Source: Levilactobacillus cerevisiae
GTDB taxonomy: Bacteria > Bacillota > Bacilli > Lactobacillales > Lactobacillaceae
Length of the DNA stretch: 64,000 nt
Assembly: GCF_003946245.1 (NCBI RefSeq)
Contig: NZ_RHNN01000011.1
Location: 39,915 to 103,914, forward strand
Direction of reading: 5' to 3'
The notes under the pieces were generated by a model that saw only the letters and a list, made by a program, of their open reading frames with translations, did not search any database and had not been told where the DNA came from. A program made the position numbers and the translations under genes. Position 1 is the stretch's first letter, and each line of letters starts with the position of its first letter. Shown one piece after another: positions 33,277-41,292 of this stretch.

Positions 33277-33846
33277 ATGGAAATGCCGGCATACCTTGCA
33301 CAGAAATTACCAGAAATAGCGGAACACTGGCCGGAGCTGCACGACCTATTTGTGCCGAAACAAGTGCCTGCGGGAACCACATTACTGGCCGAAGGTGACG
33401 TGGCCACCACGGGCTTTATCGTCGTCCACGGGGCCCTGCGGCTGTGGCACAACAGCGATGGCCGCGACATCACCCTGCAATTTTTCTTTGAAAACCAAGT
33501 GGTGTCCTCGTTTGAAAGCTTCTACCTGGGCCAACCCAGCGGATTCTCCATCGAGAGCTTTGAGGATTCGGCGGTCCTGATGCTCAGTAAGGCCGATTTC
33601 GACCGGATTCGCCAGAAATACCCGACGATTGAACCGGCCATCACCCGCTTTGTTTGCGAGCGGTTCATCGCCTACCGCAACATCTTTTTCGATCAGCTAC
33701 AGCACTCACCCGTCGAGCGTTACCAACAATTAGCGGCGGACGAACCGGAAATTATCGCGCGGGTCCCGCTGCATTTAGTGGCGTCTTACCTGGGGATGAC
33801 GCCCGTGTCGCTGAGCCGGATTCGAACGCGGTTGAACGACAATTAA
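33277..33846 (+). CDS. Crp/Fnr-family regulator
   Basis: A 189-residue protein with an N-terminal cyclic-nucleotide-binding-like beta barrel (about residues 20-120, with LLAEGDVATTGFIVVHGALRL) and a C-terminal winged HTH (HLVASYLGMTPVSLSRIR). It lacks the N-terminal cysteine cluster of FNR, so an iron-sulfur oxygen sensor is unlikely. AAAGGAG precedes the start. The palindromes upstream suggest that it regulates itself and the divergent quinone reductase. Confidence 0.85.
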   Translation: MEMPAYLAQKLPEIAEHWPELHDLFVPKQVPAGTTLLAEGDVATTGFIVVHGALRLWHNSDGRDITLQFFFENQVVSSFESFYLGQPSGFSIESFEDSAVLMLSKADFDRIRQKYPTIEPAITRFVCERFIAYRNIFFDQLQHSPVERYQQLAADEPEIIARVPLHLVASYLGMTPVSLSRIRTRLNDN

Positions 33847-34050
33847 GGTGGAATAGCTAAACTAGATGTCTGTCTTGGAGAGGAAGTGAAAAAGGCTTTC
33901 TCTCGAAGCTCGGCAAGAGAAGCGAAATACTGAGCCGACGCAACAGCTATCTGGATGACGCCAACTGAAGCGACAAAAGCAAATCATGGCGATCTGCGTG
34001 ACAACATCACGTATCCTTTAGAAAACTTCACACAGCTACCAGACCATGGA
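33847..34050. other. Intergenic stretch without recognised gene
   Basis: About 200 bp between the Crp-like gene and the next terminator. Only short frames without ribosome binding sites are present. A drop in GC begins here and continues through the ABC exporter gene. Confidence 0.4.
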
Positions 34051-34097
34051 AAGGGAACGGCATCCTCAAAAGTTGAGGATTGCCGTTCCCTTAGTTT
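34051..34097 (+). terminator. Strong terminator before the AT-rich islet
   Basis: AAGGGAACGGCATCCTCAA pairs with TTGAGGATTGCCGTTCCCTT (one extra T), followed by AGTTTTA. Confidence 0.8.
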
Positions 34098-34157
34098 TAA
34101 TAAAATTATCTCCCTTCAAATTTTCAACGACAATTGAACTAACCAGAGGGACGCTTG

Positions 34158-34472
34158 GTGTGCCATCTGATTGACCCAGATAGTAGTCCCATTGTATTCT
34201 CGAATCAATCTACAGAAAAACGAACCAATATTTCTAACGGGGATGTTTGGATTTCACTGGTGTTGAATTATGTGGAAGGTTTTCAATCACATAATCAAGA
34301 AACGCTAGTAAAAACCATCATTAGCGAATCAACCAATATGGGTGATGGAAGTGTAGGCTGGTCTGTGCCAGGAAGTTTTAGAAGAGTAGGGGATTCTTTT
34401 TGGGAAGGAAATACGGGAATATTTTACGCATTGATTATGTACTGTATGTCTGGGAAACAAGGTGAAGTGTAA
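34158..34472 (+). CDS. Possible LanC-like C-terminal fragment
   Basis: A frame of about 104 residues starting at GTG 34158 (AGAGGG seven bases upstream) and ending in the ABC exporter start (TAATG). The last third (VGDSFWEGNTGIFYALIMY) resembles the final Gly-Ile repeat of LanC-type lanthionine cyclases, but no zinc-binding Cys or His motif is present, and a LanC domain would need some 400 residues. It is either the tail of a lost peptide-modifying enzyme or an unknown small protein. The exporter behind it supports a peptide context. Confidence 0.35.
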   Translation: MCHLIDPDSSPIVFSNQSTEKRTNISNGDVWISLVLNYVEGFQSHNQETLVKTIISESTNMGDGSVGWSVPGSFRRVGDSFWEGNTGIFYALIMYCMSGKQGEV

Positions 34473-36061
34473 TGATAGTCTGGAAATATGGCAGAAAGGA
34501 CTTATTTGTGACGCTTCTGGTACTAGATGTAGTCGTGGCGTTGCAAAATGTATTTTTGGCTTTCGTAACTAGTTACTTTATTCAGTCAGCTACTAGCAAG
34601 GATATGAAACTCTTTATCGAGGTTGCTTCAATAGCAGTTGTTGGATTCGCAATAATATCTATTGTGAATTGGCTCCATGTCTCGCTGGTTAATAAAATCA
34701 TACGGCAAGTAAATGTTAATATTAAGCGGAGAACGGCAAGATATTTATTGAATGTGAGTAGGCAAAGCACCACGGCAGAGTCAATTTCGAAGATGACCGG
34801 TGATTTAAAACTACTTGAGACAAATGGTATTTCAAACGAACTCAAGATCGTTGAGCAACTTTTGACAATTTTGGGTGCGATTGCAGGAGGAATCTATTTT
34901 GACAGCCTGACGACTTTAGTCTTTGTCTTAGGGAGCCTGGTCCCGTTGGAACTTTCTCATGCACTTCAGAAGCGAATACAAGTCGAATCAAAAGATTGGT
35001 CTGAAAGCAACTCTCAATATATCTCAGCGTTGAAAGATATATTGGCCGGATCAACAACTATTCGTCTTTATCTGATTGAGAAGCTTTCAATGAGAAAAGT
35101 CGACGAAAGAGTGGAAAAACTGGAGCAAAATTTATGTAAGATGAATGGAAGTATTGGACATGTTGGCGTATATACGACCTTTGCGGCACTAACTTTAGGG
35201 GTAGTCATGCCGTTTGGATTCGGTATTTATCGAACTATTTCTGGAGCAATCACGTTAGCTGCATTTATGGGCGTCGTACAAATTTCTAATAGTATTAGTA
35301 ATCCTCTAATGAGAGTCATTTCTGAAGTTAATTCTATCCAGACAACCGTGCCAGTTCGGAACTTTGTCGGCAGTGTATTCGATAATGTGGTGCCAGATGA
35401 GGAAGATGCGAAATTGCTTTCGCATGAATCGTTTACAAGCTTAGCGCTGAATAAAATTCGGGTTGTTAAACAGGATAAGGTGATTATAGATACAATGTCG
35501 CTTGACGTGAGTGCTGGAGAAAAAATTTTGATAAAGGCGCCATCAGGGTATGGAAAAACAACCCTGTTGAAAGTTTTGATTGGTGAACTAGGAATTGATT
35601 CTGGTGAGTACATTTTGGATGGAAAAGTAGTCAATAACCCAGATGATCGAAAGATTAGAGAGAAGTTTAGCCTGATAAATCAGGAACCGTTCATGTTCAA
35701 TGATACAATTGCATTCAACATAACTCTTGGAGAAAAGTTCAAGGAGAGTGAGTTATTAAGTGTAATTGAAAGGGTTGGGTTGCGAGATTTAGTTGATAAG
35801 GATGGATTAAACTACCTTGTTGGTGAGAACGGCGGAAACTTGTCAGGCGGACAAGCACAACGTATCGAAATTGCCCGAGCGCTAATTAGAAATCGACCAA
35901 TCGTCTTGGCCGATGAAGTAACTAGTTCACTGGATGAGAGATCCAGCCAACAGGTCCATAAGTTACTGTTGAGTGGAGAGTTTACCCTCATTGAGGTGGC
36001 GCATCATATAGATTCAAAAACAGAAGGATGTTTTGATCGTGTAATAGTCTATGGAAATTAA
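34472..36061 (+). CDS. ABC exporter (fused permease and ATPase), peptide-export type
   Basis: A 529-residue half-transporter: six membrane segments in residues 1-300, then an ATPase with Walker A (APSGYGKTT, near 355), Q-loop (SLINQEPFMFND), signature LSGGQAQRIEIARAL and Walker B IVLADEVTSSLD. No C39 peptidase domain is present. The gene is much more AT-rich than its neighbours and is coupled to the upstream fragment through TAATG, suggesting an imported and partly lost peptide or bacteriocin locus. The substrate is unknown. Confidence 0.82.
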   Translation: MIVWKYGRKDLFVTLLVLDVVVALQNVFLAFVTSYFIQSATSKDMKLFIEVASIAVVGFAIISIVNWLHVSLVNKIIRQVNVNIKRRTARYLLNVSRQSTTAESISKMTGDLKLLETNGISNELKIVEQLLTILGAIAGGIYFDSLTTLVFVLGSLVPLELSHALQKRIQVESKDWSESNSQYISALKDILAGSTTIRLYLIEKLSMRKVDERVEKLEQNLCKMNGSIGHVGVYTTFAALTLGVVMPFGFGIYRTISGAITLAAFMGVVQISNSISNPLMRVISEVNSIQTTVPVRNFVGSVFDNVVPDEEDAKLLSHESFTSLALNKIRVVKQDKVIIDTMSLDVSAGEKILIKAPSGYGKTTLLKVLIGELGIDSGEYILDGKVVNNPDDRKIREKFSLINQEPFMFNDTIAFNITLGEKFKESELLSVIERVGLRDLVDKDGLNYLVGENGGNLSGGQAQRIEIARALIRNRPIVLADEVTSSLDERSSQQVHKLLLSGEFTLIEVAHHIDSKTEGCFDRVIVYGN

Positions 36062-36165
36062 GCATAAACTAAACGCCAATTTTCATTCAGCCGAGTAAGA
36101 AGGAAAGACTGAAACAATCAGTGACTTTTAAGTTGCAGAAATGAGTTTTCGAAAAAATACAGTCT

Positions 36166-36212
36166 AAATAACCAGCAACCAGGGAATGCTTTTCCAGGTT
36201 GCTGGTTATTTG
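36166..36212 (+). terminator. Terminator after the ABC exporter gene
   Basis: AAATAACCAGCAACC and GGTTGCTGGTTATTT form a perfect 15-bp stem with a 17-nt loop. Confidence 0.85.
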
Positions 36213-36266
36213 CTTGCGTGATCTTTTAGCGGTTTGGCCCCCAAAAAAATAAAATCAAATTCCCTC

Positions 36267-36297
36267 TTGCCTTAAAGTCCAGGTGAAGGTCTAAACT
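36267..36297 (+). promoter_or_regulatory. MerR-type promoter E
   Basis: TTGCCT, a 19-bp spacer and TAAACT, with CCTT...AAGG half-sites in the spacer. It drives the MFS exporter gene. Confidence 0.78.
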
Positions 36298-36333
36298 CCT
36301 AATCATTCACTAAAAGACGAGAGGTAAACACAC

Positions 36334-37677
36334 ATGGCAAAGCAAAAACGTTTCGATTGGATTCTATTGGTTATCTTAATGAGTTACTTCATGATTCTCC
36401 TGGACAACTCGATCATCTTTACGGGGACGGTCAAGATTGCTCAGGACCTCGGCTTAAATCAAGCCACACTTTCTTGGGTCAGCAGCGCCTACTCCCTGAC
36501 GTTTGGGGGCTTTCTGTTGCTGGGGGGCCGGGCCGGTGACTTATTTGGTCGGCGGCGGGTCTTTCAGGTTGGGCTGATCATCTTCGGCCTGGGTTCCCTG
36601 CTGGTGGGCCTCGCCGTTAACGCGCCGATGATCATTGCGGCGCGGGCCTTTCAGGGCATCGGTTCCGCCATTCTGGCACCAACGACCTTGGCCATCCTGA
36701 TGGACACCTACGAAGGGGCCGAACGGGTCAAGGCGATTGCCTACTACGGCGCTATGGCCGGGATTGGCGCCAGCGTTAGCCTGGTCATTGGCGGCGTCTT
36801 CGCCAGTCTGTTAACCTGGCGGGTGGGCTTCTTCATGAACGTCCCCATCAGTATCTGGATGTTTTATTTGACCGTTAAGCATTTGCGTAAAGACAATGGT
36901 CAAACTGGTAAATTGGATTGGGTCGGCACCTTCAGCTCCCTGTTGGGGATGAGCGCGCTGGTCTACAGCATCATTGGCGATTGGGCGCAGTTGCCGGCAT
37001 TTCTACTGGCCGTCCTGTTCCTGGCCATCTTCATTTTCCAGGAACACCGCACGGGCCAACCGATCATGCCGCTGCGCCTGTTCACCGACCGCGAGCGGAT
37101 TGGCGCCTACGTCGGCCGCTTCCTGTACCTGGGCGCCATGATGGGCTTCTGGTTCATCACGCCCCAGCTGATGCAAAATGCCCTCGGCTTTAGCGCGCTG
37201 ATGGCCGGCGTGGCCTTCTTCCCGCTGACCATCGTCAACTTCGTGATTGCCTTACAAGTGGCCCGGTTAACGGCTAAATGGGGCAACGGCGGCCTGCTGG
37301 TGATTGGGATTGCCTTGACGGCCGCGGGGATGCTCTGGCTGAGCTTCTTCACGCCAGCAATTGGCTACTGGTGGGGGATTGCCGCACCCATGGTGGTCAT
37401 CGGGATTGGCCAAGGCTTTTCCTTGAGTCCCTTCACGGCGGCTGGGGTGGCCCACACGCAGGGGGCCGACGCTGGCGCCGCTTCCGGGGTCGTCAACGTC
37501 ATGCATCAGATTGGTGGCTCGGTTGGGCTGTCGATTCTGGTGACCACGGAAGGCCTGTTTGGTAACCAAGTTACTGGCTTCCAACACGCCATTTTAATGG
37601 GCGCGGGGCTCTTGGTCCTGGCTTTGCTGGCGGCGATTTTCCTGATTGCCCCGGGTGAACGGCAGGGGAAGGCTTAA
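36334..37677 (+). CDS. MFS drug exporter, DHA2-like
   Basis: A 447-residue major facilitator protein with about 14 membrane segments. The motif A loop GGRAGDLFGRRRVF and the antiporter motif C-like stretch near residue 150 (GAMAGIGASVSLVIGGVFA) place it among EmrB/QacA-type proton-coupled efflux pumps. It lies under MerR-type promoter E and next to an NmrA-like reductase with promoter F, suggesting that it expels the compound or adduct that induces this regulon. The substrate is not known. Confidence 0.87.
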   Translation: MAKQKRFDWILLVILMSYFMILLDNSIIFTGTVKIAQDLGLNQATLSWVSSAYSLTFGGFLLLGGRAGDLFGRRRVFQVGLIIFGLGSLLVGLAVNAPMIIAARAFQGIGSAILAPTTLAILMDTYEGAERVKAIAYYGAMAGIGASVSLVIGGVFASLLTWRVGFFMNVPISIWMFYLTVKHLRKDNGQTGKLDWVGTFSSLLGMSALVYSIIGDWAQLPAFLLAVLFLAIFIFQEHRTGQPIMPLRLFTDRERIGAYVGRFLYLGAMMGFWFITPQLMQNALGFSALMAGVAFFPLTIVNFVIALQVARLTAKWGNGGLLVIGIALTAAGMLWLSFFTPAIGYWWGIAAPMVVIGIGQGFSLSPFTAAGVAHTQGADAGAASGVVNVMHQIGGSVGLSILVTTEGLFGNQVTGFQHAILMGAGLLVLALLAAIFLIAPGERQGKA

Positions 37678-37717
37678 GGCAGTTTTTTAAGAACTGAAAA
37701 AAATTTAAAATTAATAG

Positions 37718-37748
37718 TTGCCTTGCACTAACTGCAAGGTGCTACACT
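37718..37748 (+). promoter_or_regulatory. MerR-type promoter F
   Basis: TTGCCT, a 19-bp spacer and TACACT. The spacer dyad CCTTGCA-CTAAC-TGCAAGG is perfect (7-bp arms). Confidence 0.82.
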
Positions 37749-37779
37749 AGGTTTATTCAAAACGAATTGGAGGAAATAC

Positions 37780-38388
37780 ATGATGACAAACGTACTGATC
37801 ATTGGCGCAACGGGTTCCGTGGGCAGCGTCACCCGGCACTATTTCTTAGATAACACGACGGATCAACTGACCCTGATGGCCCGGAACACTCAGCGGTTGG
37901 GCCAGCTGAACGCCGACCGTGAGCGGGCCGTGGCCGGGAGTGTGAGTGATGCGGCCGCCCTGCAGGCCGCTTTGGCGGGACAGGACGTCGTGTTCGCCGC
38001 CCTGAGTGGCAACCTGGCGGGGATGGCCAAGACCTTAGTGGCCGCCATGGACCAGGCCGGCGTCAAGCGGCTCCTCTTTATCACCTCGATGGGCATTTAT
38101 AACGAAATCCCAGCCAGCGTCGGTGCGGGTGGCAACTTGGCTGGCAATCCCGTTTTACAAACTTACCGGGATGCCGCCGACGTCATTGCAGCCTCTGATT
38201 TGAACTACACGATGATCCGGCCGGGCTGGTTTGACAGCGGCAACGACACCGACTATCAGGTCACCAAGAAGGGCGAACCCTTTGGCGGCCATGACGTTTC
38301 TCGCAAGAGTATTGCGGACCTGGTCGTTCGGTTGGCACACGATGAGACGTTGGGTTCCCGCGATAGCTTAGGGATTAACCGCAAGTAA
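37780..38388 (+). CDS. NmrA-like NAD(P)-binding reductase
   Basis: A 202-residue SDR-fold protein. GATGSVGSVTRHYFL is the dinucleotide loop; LLFITSMGIYNEIP and TMIRPGWFDSGNDTDY match the paralogues at 23075 and 25997. It starts MMTNVL; the second Met (37783) is equally placed behind GGAGG. Third NmrA-like gene in the window with a MerR-type promoter. Confidence 0.8.
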   Translation: MMTNVLIIGATGSVGSVTRHYFLDNTTDQLTLMARNTQRLGQLNADRERAVAGSVSDAAALQAALAGQDVVFAALSGNLAGMAKTLVAAMDQAGVKRLLFITSMGIYNEIPASVGAGGNLAGNPVLQTYRDAADVIAASDLNYTMIRPGWFDSGNDTDYQVTKKGEPFGGHDVSRKSIADLVVRLAHDETLGSRDSLGINRK

Positions 38389-38460
38389 AAAACGGTGTCA
38401 AAATAGCAGAAAAAATCCGAAATATTTCTCTAAAATCGCAAATAAATCGAGGAGCACACC

Positions 38461-38823
38461 ATGAACCCAGAACTCTTAACCCTTTACCGGAAGTTCAATA
38501 CCGCCATGGCCGCCGATGATGTCGCGGCGCTGGAACCCTTACTGGCACCGGACTTCACGCTGACCCACATGACGGGGTACGTCCAGCCACGGGCCGAGTG
38601 GCTACAGGAAATCGCCCAGGGCACGATGCACTACTTCTCTTCCGTTGAGGAGCACGTGGCCATCACGGCAGTCGCGACCGGCTGGCAAATTACCGGGGAA
38701 AACAAGGTCACCGCCAGTATCCACGGCAGCGGTCGGCACGAATGGCCCTTACACACGGTCTTACGAGTCCAACAAGTGGCGGGGCAGTGGCAAATTATGA
38801 GCTCAGTCGTGACCACGTATTAG
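38461..38823 (+). CDS. NTF2/SnoaL-like fold protein
   Basis: A 120-residue protein with the cone-shaped NTF2-like pattern: a helix with YRKFNTAMAADDVAALEPLL, then beta strands (DFTLTHMTGY, WQITGENKVTASIHG, HTVLRVQQVAGQWQIMSS). Such proteins are small isomerases, hydrolases or binding proteins. TCGAGGAG precedes the ATG. It is 70 bp after the NmrA-like gene with no terminator between, so it may share promoter F. Confidence 0.75.
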   Translation: MNPELLTLYRKFNTAMAADDVAALEPLLAPDFTLTHMTGYVQPRAEWLQEIAQGTMHYFSSVEEHVAITAVATGWQITGENKVTASIHGSGRHEWPLHTVLRVQQVAGQWQIMSSVVTTY

Positions 38824-38889
38824 CGCGCGGCCGGGTACCGGACGCGGTGTTGATTTCTTGTGGTAACATTATCCTATCATGTCATGCGA

Positions 38890-39060
38890 CGGGGCCTCAC
38901 CACTGAGAATCCGGATGAATAGCTATCGTTTTACCTGTAACGTACGCTAATGGCGCAGACGCTCCCTAGAAGAGGGCGTGTCTGCGCCTTTTTATGTCTC
39001 GTAGAAGCGTCCGCCCGCTCAGAAAGGCGGTCCGTCACCCCAGCACGACAGGTTACAGGA
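38890..39060 (+). promoter_or_regulatory. Leader region of the alpha-ribazole operon
   Basis: The 450 bp before cblT hold no gene. CCTGTAAC (38934-38941) can pair with GTTACAGG (39052-39059), enclosing a terminator hairpin (38952-38988) and a CCGCC/GGCGG stem (39011-39030). A stretch from 39056 (GGAACCCGG...CAATCCG) loosely recalls the core of cobalamin riboswitches, but its expected CCCGG/CCGGG pairing is not intact. A regulated leader is plausible; a functional B12 switch is unproven. Confidence 0.35.
38952..38995 (+). terminator. Terminator in the cblT leader
   Basis: GGCGCAGACGCTCCCT pairs with AGGGCGTGTCTGCGCC with two mismatches, followed by TTTTTAT. It either ends the upstream unit or attenuates the operon. 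Confidence 0.75.
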
Positions 39061-39276
39061 ACCCGGCACCCAATCCGCCGCGATACCCATCATCAAAGTG
39101 CCAGCCACCGGGGCCCCAGTAACACGATTGTTGCGGAAATCAGACAAAAATGTGATGGCAGCAGCGGTTGATTAAGCCCCCACATCAGCGTAACTTATTA
39201 GGTAAGCGATTGCATTTACATAAATTCTGCAATATTCACGCGTGCGATAGCTAAAAAATCAAAGGAGTTTTTACTT

Positions 39277-39789
39277 ATGGGGAATAATCGGGCGTTAAAA
39301 CGACTGACGTTAACGGCGCTGTTGCTGGCATTGTGCGTCATTGGCGCAAACGTTAAAATCATGGGCTCAATTGCCCTGGACTCGGCACCCGCTTTCTTGG
39401 GCGCCATCATGCTGGGACCCTGGATTGGCGCGCTGCTCGGCCTATTTGGCCATTTGACCTCAGCCATGCTGGCGGGCTTTCCGCTCACGCTGCCGGTTCA
39501 TTTGGTCGTCGGCTTCATGATGGGTGTCTGCATGTTTGCGGTTGGCTGGATTCGTAAGCGTTTCGGCGTCAACAAGCTCGGCGTCATCATCCTGTCCGAC
39601 ATCGTGGGCTACATCATCAACGTGCCGATCGAAGTGCCGCTACTCTACCCGCTGTTGAAGGGCACCATCTTCGCGCTCTTCATTCCGCTGACAATCGCGA
39701 CGATCGTGAACATCGTCCTCTGCGAAGTGCTGTACGCAGTCTTGCCAGCGCGAGTTAAGCAGGCGGACTTCCTGGAGGGCATGGCTTGA
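39277..39789 (+). CDS. cblT: ECF transporter S component for alpha-ribazole
   Basis: A 170-residue membrane protein with five or six hydrophobic segments and the S-component features LTALLLALCVIGANVKIMG and a conserved Ala-rich first helix that docks to the shared ECF-T subunit. The EcfA/EcfT modules are not in the window. The next gene is a PurM-like kinase and the operon ends with cobS and cobC, so the cargo is most likely alpha-ribazole (as CblT in Listeria and Geobacillus) rather than another vitamin. CAAAGGAG precedes the ATG; the stop overlaps the next start. Confidence 0.8.
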   Translation: MGNNRALKRLTLTALLLALCVIGANVKIMGSIALDSAPAFLGAIMLGPWIGALLGLFGHLTSAMLAGFPLTLPVHLVVGFMMGVCMFAVGWIRKRFGVNKLGVIILSDIVGYIINVPIEVPLLYPLLKGTIFALFIPLTIATIVNIVLCEVLYAVLPARVKQADFLEGMA

Positions 39790-40538
39790 TGAAAACGCAG
39801 TATCGAGACTTGACGGTGGTGCCGCTAAATGCCGACGAAGACTTGGTGATCGCCTGTGACAGTAGCGCCGGGATTGGGGCGAAGTCGGCGGACGCGGTGA
39901 GCGTGGCACCGGAAATTATGGCGGCCTACGCCGTGCGCGTGCCCCTGCTGGAACTGCTGTGCGTCGGCGTGAACCTGCTGGCGGCCGTGGACACGATTGG
40001 CAACGAAATGGAACCGACCGGCCGCCAACTCATCTGGGGTGTGCGACAGGAACTGGCCCAGGCCGGCTATCCCGATTTACCGCTAAATGGTAGTACCGAG
40101 GACAACATGCCGACCACCACGACGTCACTGGGCATCACGCTGATTGGCCGCTTAGCCAAGACGGCGTGGCGGCCACAAACGGCCGAGCCGCTACAGGTCT
40201 ACCAACTCGGCGACCCGTACGTAGGCGACGACGTGGTGGCGCACCTGGCGGACATCTTCAGCTATGATGTGATTAAAAAATTACGCCGCTTTAAGGGTGT
40301 GCAGGATCTCCTGCCGGTCGGGTCAAAGGGGATGCGCTACGAGCTGGGGCAAATGGCCCAAACGCAGGCGCACCCGACGATTCACTGGCAGGTGCCTGAA
40401 GATGCGGTTCAACTCGACCAGTCGGCGGGCCCGGCCACGGTGGCCCTGGTCGGGGTCAAACGCAGTCGCGCGGCGGCAATCGAAGCGGCCTTTCCCGAAT
40501 TGAAACGGCTGGCAGAATTGGAGGTAGCGGATGTTTAA
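39789..40538 (+). CDS. cblS: Alpha-ribazole kinase, PurM-like
   Basis: A 249-residue protein of the AIR synthetase/PurM-like fold. LVIACDSSAGIGAKSADAV (residues 19-37) and GSTEDNMPTTTTSLGITLIG (near 100-119) are the ATP- and metal-binding segments. CblS phosphorylates alpha-ribazole to alpha-ribazole 5'-phosphate, the nucleotide base donor that CobS uses. The ATG overlaps the cblT stop (TGATG). Its end overlaps cobS by 8 bases, so the four genes are translationally coupled. Confidence 0.82.
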   Translation: MKTQYRDLTVVPLNADEDLVIACDSSAGIGAKSADAVSVAPEIMAAYAVRVPLLELLCVGVNLLAAVDTIGNEMEPTGRQLIWGVRQELAQAGYPDLPLNGSTEDNMPTTTTSLGITLIGRLAKTAWRPQTAEPLQVYQLGDPYVGDDVVAHLADIFSYDVIKKLRRFKGVQDLLPVGSKGMRYELGQMAQTQAHPTIHWQVPEDAVQLDQSAGPATVALVGVKRSRAAAIEAAFPELKRLAELEVADV

Positions 40539-41292
40539 AGCGTTGGTATTATTCGGACAATTTTTCACGCGCATCTCAATTCCCATTCAGATTGATGATG
40601 TGACTAATAAATTCAAGCAGAGCATCCAATACATCACGCTGTTTGGCCTGATTCTGGGTGCGGGTGAGGCCGCTATTTTCTGGGGTCTGACGTTTCTGTT
40701 TCCGTTGTGGTTGGCGTGGATTTTCTACTGGATCTTAGATGGATTCGTGACCGGGGGCTTTCACCTGGATGCCTTGGCGGACACGGCGGACGGCCTGTTC
40801 TCGTCGCGGACCACGGATCGAATTTTTGAGATTATGAAGGACAGCCGGCTGGGCACCATGGGCAGTCTGGCGTTGCTCTACTTTTACGCGACCGTCTTCG
40901 GCTGTGGGATTGCCCTCAGCGCCCATCTGAGCACGTTGACGATGGTCTTTCTGGCGGCAATCATGACCATGATGACCAAGACCGGGGTGGCCCTGCTGTT
41001 CTATCGCATGGTGTACGCGGGATCCAAAGGTGGCCTGGCCAGTATCTGGGTCGGCGTGAAAACGTGGCGGATCGTGGTCGCCCAACTGGTGGCCATCGTC
41101 GCCATCTACCTGATGTTGGGCTGGCGCGGTCTCATCGCCTACGCGGCCGTCGTGCTGGTCGCCATCCTGTACCGCCACCACATCCTCAAGGTGTTGGGCG
41201 GCTTTTCCGGCGACACGGTCGGCGCCTACACGGAAATCTCCCAGGTCGTCTTCTTGCTGGCGTACCTGATCGTGGTGCGGGCGACGTTATGA
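40531..41292 (+). CDS. cobS: Cobalamin synthase (adenosylcobinamide-GDP ribazoletransferase)
   Basis: A 253-residue integral membrane enzyme that joins adenosylcobinamide-GDP with alpha-ribazole (or its phosphate) to form cobalamin (phosphate). The hallmark GGFHLDALADTADGLFSS with Mg-binding Asp residues and the MKDSRLGTMGSLALL segment are intact; about six to eight membrane segments follow. No CobU or other cobinamide-activation gene is in the window. Stop and cobC start overlap (ATGA). Confidence 0.92.
   Translation: MFKALVLFGQFFTRISIPIQIDDVTNKFKQSIQYITLFGLILGAGEAAIFWGLTFLFPLWLAWIFYWILDGFVTGGFHLDALADTADGLFSSRTTDRIFEIMKDSRLGTMGSLALLYFYATVFGCGIALSAHLSTLTMVFLAAIMTMMTKTGVALLFYRMVYAGSKGGLASIWVGVKTWRIVVAQLVAIVAIYLMLGWRGLIAYAAVVLVAILYRHHILKVLGGFSGDTVGAYTEISQVVFLLAYLIVVRATL

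Noticed and set aside
33955..34137. 60-codon frame after the Crp/Fnr-like gene
   Set aside because: It reads through the terminator at 34051-34097 and has no ribosome binding site.
41064..41288. N-terminal extension of the alpha-ribazole phosphatase
   Set aside because: It runs inside cobS in another frame; the RHG phosphatase fold starts exactly at the ATG overlapping the cobS stop.
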